Below, piece after piece: positions 1 to 9,088 of a DNA stretch of 64,000 bases. This stretch comes from Flavobacterium sp. MDT1-60 (lineage in GTDB: Bacteria; Bacteroidota; Bacteroidia; Flavobacteriales; Flavobacteriaceae). The notes below the pieces were generated by a model. The model made no database searches. It was given only the letters and a program-made list of their open reading frames with translations, and was not told the origin of the DNA. The position numbers and the translations under genes were made by a program. The stretch's first letter is position 1. The number at the start of each line of letters is the position of its first letter. The stretch covers positions 744,001 through 808,000 of the forward strand of contig NZ_CP062159.1 in the NCBI RefSeq assembly GCF_014844035.1, written 5' to 3'.

Positions 1-1785
1 ATCCTGGCAATGTATTGCAACGTTTATGATTTCGGAAATTATTCGGTTGGAGTAAGTTCTGCAGCACAAACGTATTTTTCTAAAGATCCAAAAGATTTAA
101 CGATGGATGAATCGGCGATTTTAGTCGGGATGTTCAAAAATTCAGGATTATACAATCCGGTTCGTAATCCGCAAGGCGTAAAAAATCGTCGTAATGTAGT
201 TCTTGGACAAATGGAAAAAGCTAAAATGATAACTACTGCTGAGAAGCTAAGATTACAGGCTTTACCAATTACTTTGAAATTCAAATTAGAAAGTCACCGT
301 GAAGGAACTGCAACTTATTTCAGGGAATATCTTCGTGATTATATGAAAAAATGGGTAGCGGAGAACAAAAAACCAGATGGTTCTGATTACGATATCTATA
401 AAGATGGTCTGAAAATTTATACGACAATCGATTCAAGAATGCAGTCTTATGCAGAAGAAGCGGTTTCAGAACACATGAAAAATCTGCAACAGCAATTTTT
501 TATTGAAATGAAAACCAATAAAAATGCGCCGTTCGTAAATATTACACAAGCAGAAACTGAAAGAATCATGATGCAGGCGATGAAAAACTCTACGCGTTGG
601 GCAATCATGAAAGATATGGATAAAAGTGAAGATGATATCATTGCTTCATTCAAAGTAAAAACACAAATGCGCATCTTTACTTGGAAAGGGGAACGTGATA
701 CTATTATGACTCCACTGGATTCTATTCGTTATTACAAACACTTTTTGCAATCTGGTTTAATGGCAATGGAGCCTCAAACCGGAAATATCAAAGCTTGGGT
801 TGGCGGTATCAATTACAAATATTTCCAATACGATCACGTAGGACAAGGAGCAAGACAAGTAGGTTCTACTTTCAAGCCATTCGTTTATGCAACAGCGATC
901 GAACAATTAAATATGTCTCCTTGTGATTCTATTTTAGATGGACCATTTATGATTCACAAAGGTCGTCATCACGTAACAGAAGATTGGGAGCCAAGAAACT
1001 CAGATAACAGATACCGCGGAATGGTAACCTTAAAACAAGGTTTGGCGAACTCTATTAATACAGTTTCGGCTAAATTGATTGACAGAACTGGTCCTGAAGC
1101 CGTTGTTGAATTGACACAAAAATTAGGAGTTAAAACTGAAATTCCAGTACAGCCTTCAATCGCATTAGGTGCTGTTGATATTACGGTTGAAGATATGGTT
1201 GCTGCTTACAGCACATTTGCAAATCAGGGAGTTTATGTAAAACCTCAATTTTTAAGCCGAATTGAGAATAAAAGCGGTGAGGTTATTTATGAGCCAATTC
1301 CCGAATCTCATGATGTTTTAAATAAAGATATTGCCTTTGCAGTAATCAAATTATTAGAAGGAGTTACTGAAACCGGTTCTGGAGCGCGTTTGCGTACAGA
1401 AGGTGGAGGAAGCGGAGATAACCGTTGGACAGGATATCCATATATGTTCAGGAACCCAATTGCAGGTAAAACCGGAACAACGCAAAACCAGTCAGATGGT
1501 TGGTTTATGGGAATGGTTCCGAATTTAGTAACCGGAGTTTGGGTTGGATGTGAAGACCGTTCCGCACGTTTTAAAAGTTTAACTTACGGTCAGGGAGCTA
1601 CAGCGGCATTGCCGGTTTGGGCTTATTTTATGAAGCTTTGTTATAAGGATGAAAACCTTCAGATTTCTAAATCAGAATTTGAGCGTCCGGCAAATCTTTC
1701 TATAAAAGTAGATTGTTACAGCAGACCAGCAGTAGTAAAAGACACTACTCAAACAGAACAAAATACAGACGAATTCGAATTGTAA
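1..1785 (+). CDS. Penicillin-binding protein 1A-type transglycosylase/transpeptidase, 5' end outside window
   Basis: Bifunctional class A PBP that polymerises glycan strands and cross-links peptides in the periplasm, anchored in the inner membrane. The frame is open from base 1, so the gene begins upstream; 594 residues are visible. The first 80 residues are the end of a GT51 transglycosylase domain (FG..SVGVSSAAQTYF and YNPVRNP signatures). The transpeptidase domain follows, with the active-site tetrad STFK in 'GSTFKPF' near base 870, an SxN motif (SIN) near 1055 and KTGTT near 1470. The C-terminus is short and polar. The membrane anchor and most of the glycosyltransferase domain are not visible. 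A strong hairpin terminator follows. Confidence 0.95.
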   Translation: MLAMYCNVYDFGNYSVGVSSAAQTYFSKDPKDLTMDESAILVGMFKNSGLYNPVRNPQGVKNRRNVVLGQMEKAKMITTAEKLRLQALPITLKFKLESHREGTATYFREYLRDYMKKWVAENKKPDGSDYDIYKDGLKIYTTIDSRMQSYAEEAVSEHMKNLQQQFFIEMKTNKNAPFVNITQAETERIMMQAMKNSTRWAIMKDMDKSEDDIIASFKVKTQMRIFTWKGERDTIMTPLDSIRYYKHFLQSGLMAMEPQTGNIKAWVGGINYKYFQYDHVGQGARQVGSTFKPFVYATAIEQLNMSPCDSILDGPFMIHKGRHHVTEDWEPRNSDNRYRGMVTLKQGLANSINTVSAKLIDRTGPEAVVELTQKLGVKTEIPVQPSIALGAVDITVEDMVAAYSTFANQGVYVKPQFLSRIENKSGEVIYEPIPESHDVLNKDIAFAVIKLLEGVTETGSGARLRTEGGGSGDNRWTGYPYMFRNPIAGKTGTTQNQSDGWFMGMVPNLVTGVWVGCEDRSARFKSLTYGQGATAALPVWAYFMKLCYKDENLQISKSEFERPANLSIKVDCYSRPAVVKDTTQTEQNTDEFEL

Positions 1786-1803
1786 TTTCAATTCTCTTTA
1801 AAT

Positions 1804-1860
1804 AAAAAATATCCTTTTGTGGCTTCTGAAATTCGGAAGGATACAAAAGGATATTTTTTT
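1804..1860. terminator. Long-stem terminator after the PBP gene
   Basis: A 17 bp perfect stem (1804-1820 against 1843-1860) starts with A-rich and ends with T-rich sequence, so it could work in either direction. It lies about 20 bases after the PBP stop codon. Confidence 0.8.
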
Positions 1861-1954
1861 GAAATGTGTTTGTTTTATTTTTTACGAAATCGTTATAATT
1901 TAATCTAAAAATCTTATTTTTATCAAAAATATACCGCAATAAAGACAGTTTGTT

Positions 1955-2656
1955 ATGATTACAAAAAAAGTAAATAACGTTCAGGAGGCCATTGAAGGAA
2001 TCGAAAGCAGCATGACCATAATGTTTGGAGGTTTCGGATTATGTGGAATTCCTGAAAATACGATTGCAGCCTTAGTAAACACCATGATTTCAGACTTAAC
2101 ATGTATTTCAAATAATGCAGGAGTTGATGATTTTGGTTTAGGATTGCTTTTGCAGAAGAAACAAATTAAAAAAATGATTTCATCTTATGTGGGTGAAAAT
2201 GCCGAGTTCGAACGCCAAATGCTTTCAGGAGAATTAGAAGTGGAACTGACCCCACAAGGAACTTTGGCAGAACGTTGTCGTGCAGCACAAGCCGGAATTC
2301 CAGCTTTCTTTACACCTGCTGGTTACGGAACCGAAGTTGCCGAAGGAAAAGAAGTCCGCGAATTCAACGGAAAAATGCATATCATGGAACAAGCCTTCAA
2401 AGCGGACTTCGCAATTGTAAAAGCGTGGAAAGGAGATGAAGCTGGAAATCTTATCTTCAAGGGAACCGCCAGAAACTTCAATGCTTGTATGGCGGGTGCT
2501 GCAAAAATCACCATTGCTGAGGTTGAAGAATTGGTTCCGGTTGGAACGTTAGATCCAAATCAAATTCATATTCCGGGAATTATGGTACAGCGTATTTTTC
2601 AGGGAGAAAAGTTTGAAAAGAGAATTGAACAACGTACTGTCAGACAAAGGAATTAG
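1955..2656 (+). CDS. scoA: 3-oxoacid CoA-transferase subunit A
   Basis: Alpha subunit of succinyl-CoA:3-ketoacid (or acetate CoA) transferase, which moves CoA between succinyl-CoA and acetoacetate in ketone body and short-chain acid metabolism. The family I glycine-rich signature '[12 protein letters not shown]' is near residues 23-34, and '[20 protein letters not shown]' (residues 92-111) is also typical. The length of 233 residues matches separate A subunits. The stop codon lies inside a repeat copy (2651-2747), and the B subunit is about 1.1 kb downstream, separated by a beta-lactamase gene. In related genomes the two subunits are normally adjacent. Whether the gene is SCOT or AtoD by substrate cannot be read from sequence. 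Confidence 0.93.
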   Translation: MITKKVNNVQEAIEGIESSMTIMFGGFGLCGIPENTIAALVNTMISDLTCISNNAGVDDFGLGLLLQKKQIKKMISSYVGENAEFERQMLSGELEVELTPQGTLAERCRAAQAGIPAFFTPAGYGTEVAEGKEVREFNGKMHIMEQAFKADFAIVKAWKGDEAGNLIFKGTARNFNACMAGAAKITIAEVEELVPVGTLDPNQIHIPGIMVQRIFQGEKFEKRIEQRTVRQRN

Positions 2657-2747
2657 ATAATTGAGATAATTAGTCAATTAGATAATTACCCAGATTGCGT
2701 AAAGACAAGCATTATCTAATTATCAAATTTTCTAATTGGCACATTAA
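2651..2747. repeat. Intergenic repeat, copy 1, upstream of beta-lactamase
   Basis: About 95 bases that align with 3650-3746. The shared order is TTAGATAATT, then GATAATTAGATAATTAC-like, then AGATTG[CT]G, AAAG, TTATCTAATTATC, TCTAATT..., and CACATTAA. Its two halves are partly complementary (TTAGATAATTA against TAATTATCTAA), so it can fold. It carries the scoA stop codon. Confidence 0.75.
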
Positions 2748-2766
2748 TAAATTGATACATCATAAA

Positions 2767-3663
2767 ATGACGAAATTTTCTGTAATTCTTTTTTCATTTT
2801 TGTCTTTTCAGGCTTATTCGCAAACTACAAATAAACTGCGACAACAATTAAATCAGATTATTGCAATTAAAAATGCAACGGTTGGTATTTCTATTAAAAG
2901 TATTGAAGATAAAGATACTTTGAGTATTAATGGAAATCTGAAAACACCATTGATGAGTGTATTTAAATTCCATATCGCTTTAACCGTTTTAAATCAAGTT
3001 GACGGAGGAAAACTTTCTTTAGATCAAAAAATATTTATTAAAAAGAAAGATTTGCATGAAGATACGTGGAGCCCGATGAGGGAGGATTATCCAGAAGGTA
3101 ATATGTATTTAACGTTGGAAAAATTGTTGCGATACACTGTTTCGCACAGTGACAATAACGGATGTGATTTGTTGATCAATTTAGTTGGAGGTACGAAAGT
3201 CATTCAGAAATTTATAAATAAACAAGGAATTAAGGATTTCGTGATTAAGGTAAATGAACAGCAAATGCAGTCTTGGGAAAATCTTTATGTGAATACAACA
3301 ACACCATTGGCAACAACGGAATTGCTGGAAAAATTCTATAAAGGAGAAGTTCTAAAAGAAAATACAACGAAGTACTTATACCAAATAATGGTAGAAACTT
3401 CAAGAGGAATTACCTGGATGAAAGCCGGACTTCCAGAAGGAACTGAATTAGCGCACAGAACCGGAATATCTGGAACAAATGATAATAATTTGAGAGTAGC
3501 CATGAATGATGTTGGAATTGTAAAGCTTCCAAACGGAAAACATTTTATCCTTTCGGTTTATTTAAAAGACATTACTGAAAGCAAAGAGGATACAGAGAAA
3601 ACAATAGCAGATATTGCAAAAATAACCTGGGATTATTTTACGAAGAAAAAATTAGATAATTAG
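2767..3663 (+). CDS. Class A beta-lactamase, subclass A2-like
   Basis: Periplasmic serine beta-lactamase of the group that includes CfxA, CblA and PER. The start at 2767 was chosen because the open frame upstream (from 2695) is a translation of the repeat, whereas MTKFSVILFSFLSFQAYSQ is a normal signal peptide. Catalytic motifs: S64-V-F-K67, S128-D-N130 followed by NGCD, as in subclass A2, and E164 in 'NEQQMQ' as the probable general base. The KTG box reads R231-T-G, an unusual lysine to arginine change. The mature protein is about 280 residues, the usual size. The last residues (LDN) and the stop are encoded by repeat copy 2. The gene sits between the two CoA-transferase subunit genes, which suggests insertion. 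Substrate range is unknown. Confidence 0.9.
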   Translation: MTKFSVILFSFLSFQAYSQTTNKLRQQLNQIIAIKNATVGISIKSIEDKDTLSINGNLKTPLMSVFKFHIALTVLNQVDGGKLSLDQKIFIKKKDLHEDTWSPMREDYPEGNMYLTLEKLLRYTVSHSDNNGCDLLINLVGGTKVIQKFINKQGIKDFVIKVNEQQMQSWENLYVNTTTPLATTELLEKFYKGEVLKENTTKYLYQIMVETSRGITWMKAGLPEGTELAHRTGISGTNDNNLRVAMNDVGIVKLPNGKHFILSVYLKDITESKEDTEKTIADIAKITWDYFTKKKLDN

Positions 3664-3746
3664 AAAATGTGATAATTAGATAATTACATAGATTGTGCAA
3701 AGTGAGACCTTATCTAATTATCTAATTTCCAAATTGACACATTAAG
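3650..3746. repeat. Intergenic repeat, copy 2, downstream of beta-lactamase
   Basis: Direct repeat partner of 2651-2747, in the same orientation. It contributes the last codons of the beta-lactamase gene and ends five bases before the scoB start codon. Confidence 0.75.
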
Positions 3747-3750
3747 AGAT

Positions 3751-4404
3751 ATGTTAACAAAAGAAGATATTGCAAAACGTATTGCAAAAGAAGTAAAAGA
3801 TCGCTATTTCGTTAATCTTGGCATTGGAATTCCGACTTTGGTGGCGAATTATGTGCGTGAAGATATCGCAGTTGAATTTCAAAGCGAAAACGGTGTTCTC
3901 GGTATGGGGCCTTTTCCATTTGCCGGAGAAGAAGACGCTGATATTATCAATGCAGGAAAACAAACCATTACAACGCTTCCGGGGGCAAGTTTCTTTGATT
4001 CTGCTTTTAGTTTCGGAATGATCCGTAGTCAAAAAGTTGATTTAACAATTTTAGGTGCGATGGAAGTTTCTGAGAACGGAGATATAGCCAATTGGAAAAT
4101 TCCGGGAAAAATGGTAAAAGGAATGGGAGGAGCAATGGATTTGGTGGCTTCCGCCGAAAATATCATCGTTGCCATGATGCACGTTAATAAGGCGGGAGAA
4201 TCTAAAATTCTTAAAAAATGTACATTGCCATTAACGGGAGTAGGTTGCGTTAAAAAGGTTGTAACTGAATTAGCAGTTCTCGAAGTAACAGAAAAGGGTT
4301 TTAAGCTCTTAGAAAGAGCGCCAGGAGTTTCTGTCGAGCATATCATTGCATCAACTGAAGCTGATTTGATAATTGAAGGAGAAATTCCTGAAATGAATAT
4401 TTAG
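3751..4404 (+). CDS. scoB: 3-oxoacid CoA-transferase subunit B
   Basis: Beta subunit that completes the CoA-transferase begun at 1955. It carries the family signature 'SENGVLGMGPFP' near residues 46-57, in which the glutamate forms the covalent glutamyl-CoA thioester. The N-terminal 'YFVNLGIGIPTLVANYV' is also typical. At 217 residues it has the normal length for separate B subunits. No promoter is obvious between repeat copy 2 and the start codon, so it is probably co-transcribed with scoA and the beta-lactamase gene. A clear terminator follows. Confidence 0.94.
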   Translation: MLTKEDIAKRIAKEVKDRYFVNLGIGIPTLVANYVREDIAVEFQSENGVLGMGPFPFAGEEDADIINAGKQTITTLPGASFFDSAFSFGMIRSQKVDLTILGAMEVSENGDIANWKIPGKMVKGMGGAMDLVASAENIIVAMMHVNKAGESKILKKCTLPLTGVGCVKKVVTELAVLEVTEKGFKLLERAPGVSVEHIIASTEADLIIEGEIPEMNI

Positions 4405-4433
4405 TTCCTCTTTTTAAATTATATAAAAAGTAT

Positions 4434-4465
4434 AAGGCTAGCTTTTAAAGGCTAGCCTTTTTTTG
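4434..4465 (+). terminator. Terminator after scoB
   Basis: Stem AAGGCTAGC (4434-4442) and GCTAGCCTT (4451-4459) with an eight-base loop, followed by a T-run. Confidence 0.88.
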
Positions 4466-4770
4466 TTTCAATAAATATAAAGTTAGAGCATTACTTGTTT
4501 TTCAATTAAAATTGAATTTGTAAGTGGTTTTATGTTTAAAATGATGTAAACCAATGGTATAATTAATTTTGACACTTATTTAATGTAGGATTCTTACAAT
4601 TTGTTAAATAAAAGTGAATTTCAAACAAAAAATGTTGCATTTTATCGATTAAAGGTAAAAATCATCGATTATATAACAAATTTAAAATACTTTTAACCAA
4701 AAATAAAGTATTTACTTACTTTAAATATTTTATTTGTAATCCATTTAACCAAACTTTAACCAAATTTATT
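4466..4770. other. Long AT-rich leader region before the metalloprotease gene
   Basis: About 300 bases without a credible gene. The last 90 bases contain TTTAACCAAA-like words three times (near 4693, 4743 and 4755) and a small inverted repeat AAATACTTT/AAAGTATTT (near 4685 and 4705). It may hold the promoter and leader of the protease gene, but I could not identify a full -33/-7 pair. Confidence 0.4.
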
Positions 4771-7551
4771 ATGGAAAAAAAATTACCCAGAATTTTAGCA
4801 TTAACAACTGTTTTTCTTGCGTTTTCGATGACTGTATCTGCACAGAATACAGACAAAAGAGTTAGTAAAAAAGATCTATCTGAAAATGGCTTGCCAAGTT
4901 TAATTACTTTTAGTGACAAATCAACCTATAAGGGTTCTGAATCGCAAAAGGTCTTTAAGGAGCAATTAGGCTTAAAAGACAGTCAGTCTTTTTCAAAGAT
5001 TCGAGTAGAATCTGATAAAGAAGGTTTTACGCATGAAAAATTTCAATTGTATGAACAAGGAATTAAAGTAGAGTTCGCTAATTATACATTACATTCAAAA
5101 GACGGAAAATTAGTTTCGATGAACGGAGAATTTTATGCTTTTGAAAATGTAAATACAACTCCAAAATTATCAAACCAGGCAGCTTTTGATAAAGCTATTG
5201 CCTACACCGGCGCAAAACAGTATTTATGGGAGAAACCTGAAGATGCCGCTGCAATGGATTACGAAAAACCTAAAGGCGAGTTGGTTTTATTGCCGTCTAT
5301 GGAGGATCAGGGACAATTAAGAAAAAGTGATAAAGTACGATTGGCATATAAATTTGATATTTATGCAACGAATCCATTAAGTCGTGGTGATCTTTATATC
5401 GATGCTGAAACCGGGAAAGCATTATTTTATAATGCAACAATTAAACATCTTGGCGAATACAGCCACGGAGGATCAAATGTTTTGCGAGCCAGAGAACAAA
5501 AAAATAAAGCTTCAGAAGTTACAGTTGTTGCGGCTAACGCCGCAACTCGTTATAGTGGTAATCAAACAATTCAAACAAGTTTAAGCGGTTCATCTTATAT
5601 TTTATCAGATGTTACGCGTGGAAATGGAGTCCAAACTTACAATTCTGCAAGAACGGCAACATATCCAACAACAAATTTTACCGATGCAGATAATAACTGG
5701 ACAGCTGCTGAATATAATAATACGAATAAAGACAATGGTGCACTTGATGCACATTGGGGAGCTGAAATGACTTATGATTATTGGTCAGCAGTCCATGGTA
5801 GAAATAGTTATGACAATGCCGGGGCAAAAATCAAAAGTTATGTGCACTATAATTTAGTTGCGGCAGGATATCCAAATAATAACAATGCATTCTGGAACGG
5901 AAGTGTTATGACGTACGGAGATGGAACCGGAACCGGAGGTTTTGATATTTTAACAGCAATGGATGTTGCGGGACATGAAATAGGTCATGCGGTATGTACC
6001 TATACAGCAAATTTAGCTTACCAAAAAGAGTCAGGAGCAATGAATGAAGCTTTCTCGGATATTTGGGGAGCTTGTATCGAATATCGTGCGGCACCTACAA
6101 AGTCGACTTGGTTAGTGGGTGAAGATATTGAAAGAAGATCTGGACATTTAGCTTTACGTTCCATGAGTGATCCAAATTCTGAAGGTCAACCAGACACTTA
6201 TGGAGGGACCTATTGGGTTAATGTAAGTTGCACGCCAACAAGTAATAATGATTACTGCGGTGTTCATACAAATTCTGGCGTATTAAACCATTGGTTTTAT
6301 ATACTGTCAGTTGGAAAATCTGGAACAAACGACATCGGAAGTGTGTATAATGTGACTGGAATTACAATTGATAAAGCAGCAAAAATTGCTTACCGTCTCG
6401 AAAGTGTTTATTTAACTGCAAATTCTACTTACGCAAATGCGAGAACTTCTGGCATACAGTCTGCTATTGATTTATATGGTGCTGGTTCTGCTGAAGTTAT
6501 TGCTACAACAAATGCATTTTATGCTGTAGGTGTTGGAGCAGCCTATTCAGGATCTACAGATACTGTTGTACCTACAGCTCCAACAGCACTTGCTGCTTCT
6601 GGCACAACAGGTACAACCACCAATTTAACATGGACAGCTTCTACGGATAATGTAGCAGTAACGGGATACGACATTTACCAAGGAACAACTTTAAAAGGCT
6701 CGTCTGTAACGACAACTTATACCGTTACAGGACTAACTGCTTCAACAGCGTATACTTTTACGGTAAAAGCTAAGGATGCTGCAGGAAATGTTTCAGCAGC
6801 GAGCAATGCTGTAAACGTTACAACTACCGCAACTACTGTAACATATTGCACATCTAAAGGAAATAGTACGGCAGATGAAAGAATTGGTAAAGTAGTTTTT
6901 GGTACTATCAATAATACTTCTACAGGCACAGCGGGTTATGAAAATTATACGGCTATTGCTACAAATGCAACAAGAGGAACGGCCTATACAATTACAATTA
7001 CGCCAACCTGGACTTCTTCAGTTTACAGCGAGGGATATGCTGTTTTTATAGATTACAACCAAGATGGTGATTTTGCAGATTCTGGAGAAACAGCCTGGAC
7101 AAAAGCTGCATCAACAACAACTCCGGTAACGGGTTCCATTACAATTCCATCAACTGCAACACTTGGAACAACTAGAGTAAGAGTTTCTATGAAGTACAAC
7201 GGAATTCCAACATCTTGTGAATCTTTTTCTTATGGACAAGTAGAAGATTATTCTATAAACATAACAGCTTCTGGTGCGGTTGCTGCGGAGGAAATTGCGG
7301 CAGGATTAGTTGAAACTATTGAAACTTCAAGTTTTGCATTATATCCTAATCCGGTTGAAAATGAATTAAATGTTTCTTTTTCAAACAGCAACGGATATTC
7401 TTATAAAATTTCAAATACAATAGGCCAACAAGTTATTTCAGGAGAAATTTCTGGAAATGCTATAGATGTAAGCAAATTGACTACAGGATTTTATATCATC
7501 GAATTAAATAATGGTGGAAAAAGGATTGTTAGGAAATTCGTTAAGAGATAA
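4771..7551 (+). CDS. Secreted M4 (thermolysin-type) metalloprotease with FN3, GEVED and T9SS sorting domains
   Basis: Extracellular zinc endopeptidase of 926 residues. A signal peptide (residues 1-25, ending VSAQ) is followed by an FTP/PepSY propeptide (about 45-215) that acts as chaperone and inhibitor in this family. The catalytic domain has HEIGH at 402-406 and the third zinc ligand in 'GAMNEAFSD' near residue 426. A fibronectin type III domain covers about 602-690, then a GEVED domain (about 730-830, 'GQVEDYSI'). The C-terminal 75 residues (YPNPVENELNVSF through VRKFVKR) are a type A Por sorting signal, so export across the outer membrane by the type IX system is expected. Likely role: protein digestion for nutrition. 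Confidence 0.96.
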   Translation: MEKKLPRILALTTVFLAFSMTVSAQNTDKRVSKKDLSENGLPSLITFSDKSTYKGSESQKVFKEQLGLKDSQSFSKIRVESDKEGFTHEKFQLYEQGIKVEFANYTLHSKDGKLVSMNGEFYAFENVNTTPKLSNQAAFDKAIAYTGAKQYLWEKPEDAAAMDYEKPKGELVLLPSMEDQGQLRKSDKVRLAYKFDIYATNPLSRGDLYIDAETGKALFYNATIKHLGEYSHGGSNVLRAREQKNKASEVTVVAANAATRYSGNQTIQTSLSGSSYILSDVTRGNGVQTYNSARTATYPTTNFTDADNNWTAAEYNNTNKDNGALDAHWGAEMTYDYWSAVHGRNSYDNAGAKIKSYVHYNLVAAGYPNNNNAFWNGSVMTYGDGTGTGGFDILTAMDVAGHEIGHAVCTYTANLAYQKESGAMNEAFSDIWGACIEYRAAPTKSTWLVGEDIERRSGHLALRSMSDPNSEGQPDTYGGTYWVNVSCTPTSNNDYCGVHTNSGVLNHWFYILSVGKSGTNDIGSVYNVTGITIDKAAKIAYRLESVYLTANSTYANARTSGIQSAIDLYGAGSAEVIATTNAFYAVGVGAAYSGSTDTVVPTAPTALAASGTTGTTTNLTWTASTDNVAVTGYDIYQGTTLKGSSVTTTYTVTGLTASTAYTFTVKAKDAAGNVSAASNAVNVTTTATTVTYCTSKGNSTADERIGKVVFGTINNTSTGTAGYENYTAIATNATRGTAYTITITPTWTSSVYSEGYAVFIDYNQDGDFADSGETAWTKAASTTTPVTGSITIPSTATLGTTRVRVSMKYNGIPTSCESFSYGQVEDYSINITASGAVAAEEIAAGLVETIETSSFALYPNPVENELNVSFSNSNGYSYKISNTIGQQVISGEISGNAIDVSKLTTGFYIIELNNGGKRIVRKFVKR

Positions 7552-7574
7552 AAAACTTAATTTTAGTAAAAATG

Positions 7575-7602
7575 AAAAGCCTCGCATTTGCGAGGCTTTT
7601 TT
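7575..7602. terminator. Bidirectional terminator between convergent genes
   Basis: Perfect stem AAAAGCCTCGC (7575-7585) with GCGAGGCTTTT (7590-7600), closed by a four-base loop and flanked by A- and T-rich sequence. It serves the protease gene on + and the 7620-8150 gene, whose stop is just beyond it, on -. Confidence 0.92.
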
Positions 7603-7619
7603 ATGAAAATCTATAAAAT

Positions 7620-8150
7620 TTATTGCAAATTAAAAGAAGCTCCTAAACTAAAAGTTGCCTGATTATTTAAATGATCAAACACATCATTATTGTCGCTGTA
7701 TTTAGCTATTGGAAATCCAATTTCTGTAAAAACACCAAATCCTTCAGTGAAAAAATAACGACCACCAACATGACCACCAAAATTATGTAAGCCAATGCTT
7801 AAACCAGGATAAATGTCTAATTGTTCTACACCAATTACACTGCTTAAATTGGCATTAATTCTTGCTTTTGCATCGAAACGATCTTGGAACTCTGGCTTTT
7901 CATCAGTGTAAGGAGTTGGATTATTGTGATAGAAACCAGTAAAGTTGTCGACTCCTAAAAGGTAAGTTGAAACAAATCCAAAAGAGAAATTTTCTCCTAA
8001 ACCGAAATCAACTGAACCCTGAATTCCTGAACCACCGTCCTGAAGATTGGCACCAACATTAACTTTAATGTCTCCTTTTCCTTTAAAAGCTTGCTGTGCT
8101 TGCGTTAATCCGAATGATACTAAAAATAAAAATGTAAAAACTTTTTTCAT
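7620..8150 (-). CDS. Small outer-membrane beta-barrel-like protein
   Basis: 176 residues with a clear signal peptide (MKKVFTFLFLVSFGLTQAQ). The mature part alternates polar and apolar residues with many glycines and aromatics and ends in 'ATFSLGASFNLQ', a pattern of outer-membrane beta-barrels with a C-terminal aromatic or amide. I take it for a member of a Flavobacteriaceae family without known function. An opposite-strand CAAATTTA (8180-8187), read on the minus strand as TAAATTTG, could be its -7 promoter element. Confidence 0.7.
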   Translation of the reverse strand: MKKVFTFLFLVSFGLTQAQQAFKGKGDIKVNVGANLQDGGSGIQGSVDFGLGENFSFGFVSTYLLGVDNFTGFYHNNPTPYTDEKPEFQDRFDAKARINANLSSVIGVEQLDIYPGLSIGLHNFGGHVGGRYFFTEGFGVFTEIGFPIAKYSDNNDVFDHLNNQATFSLGASFNLQ

Positions 8151-8199
8151 AAACTTAAATATTAATTATTTTGGGAATGCAAATTTAGTTTTTTACACA

Positions 8200-8934
8200 T
8201 CAATTCCTACCTTTTTCATTAGAATACAATTCATTTAACGGATCACTTTGCCAAAATTCTTTTGTGTCTACATTCATAATGGTCAATGGGCCTTTGAAAG
8301 CAGCTCCTGTATCAACATTCCAGACACACGCCTTGTTAACCGGAATTGTTTGTCCGATTCGGGTAACAGGTGTATGGCCAATAAAAATTTCCTTGTAAAT
8401 AGTAAAGCGCTTAGGATAGTACAGATCGTCTGGTTTGAGGTTTGGATCTAAGGAAAGTGCCGTTTCCCAAAGTGTTCTGTCCCAATAAAATAACTTTGGA
8501 AAGTATTCCCATATCACACCATTCAAATTGGTAAAACCGGCATGAACAAATAATCGATTTTGATCGTCATGATAGTAATCTTGCAGAGATTCTAAGAAAA
8601 CAATATGTTCTTTTTTTCTTTCTTCTGAAAGTTTAGCGTAACCTTCAACAGTAGCTTTACCGCCATGTTTATACCACATTTCTTCATCAAATTCTTCATG
8701 TCTGTTCTCAAGCCAATCCAATGCAAGCTGATCGTGATTTCCTCTGATGCAAATGCAGTTTTGTTTGCTTTTCAGGTCAATTAAATATTCAATTACTTCT
8801 GCTGACTGACTCCACCCATCAACATAATCACCTAAAAATATTAGAGTATCTTCTGTAGTAACTTCGGCTTTTTTAATCACTTGCTCAAGTGCGAGTAATC
8901 CTCCGTGTATGTCGCCTATAACAAATGTTCGCAT
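8200..8934 (-). CDS. Metallophosphoesterase, serine/threonine-phosphatase-like
   Basis: Cytoplasmic calcineurin-like phosphatase of 244 residues. The metal-binding signatures are in the expected order: GDIHG (residues 7-11), GDYVDGW (35-41) and GNHD (65-68), with later histidines in 'LFVHAGF' and 'IFIGHTPV'. The arrangement matches bacterial PPP-family enzymes such as PrpA/PrpB and symmetrical Ap4A hydrolase (ApaH). The true substrate (phosphoprotein or dinucleoside polyphosphate) cannot be decided from the sequence. It is monocistronic, with about 150 bases to the divergent gene at 9089. Confidence 0.88.
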   Translation of the reverse strand: MRTFVIGDIHGGLLALEQVIKKAEVTTEDTLIFLGDYVDGWSQSAEVIEYLIDLKSKQNCICIRGNHDQLALDWLENRHEEFDEEMWYKHGGKATVEGYAKLSEERKKEHIVFLESLQDYYHDDQNRLFVHAGFTNLNGVIWEYFPKLFYWDRTLWETALSLDPNLKPDDLYYPKRFTIYKEIFIGHTPVTRIGQTIPVNKACVWNVDTGAAFKGPLTIMNVDTKEFWQSDPLNELYSNEKGRN

Positions 8935-9088
8935 TTTATTTTATTTCGAGTAGCATACAAAAATAAAAAAAATGATTTGTTTGTAATGATTTAGTTGATA
9001 ATCTTTACAAATCCAAAATGGTTTCATTTCAAACCTCTTTTAATAAAAATATAAATAACGAACATAACCCCAAAAACCTAAATTAACC

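Noticed and set aside
2695..2766. Longer N-terminus of the beta-lactamase frame
   Set aside because: The 24 extra residues are the translation of the intergenic repeat, and they would precede a normal signal peptide.
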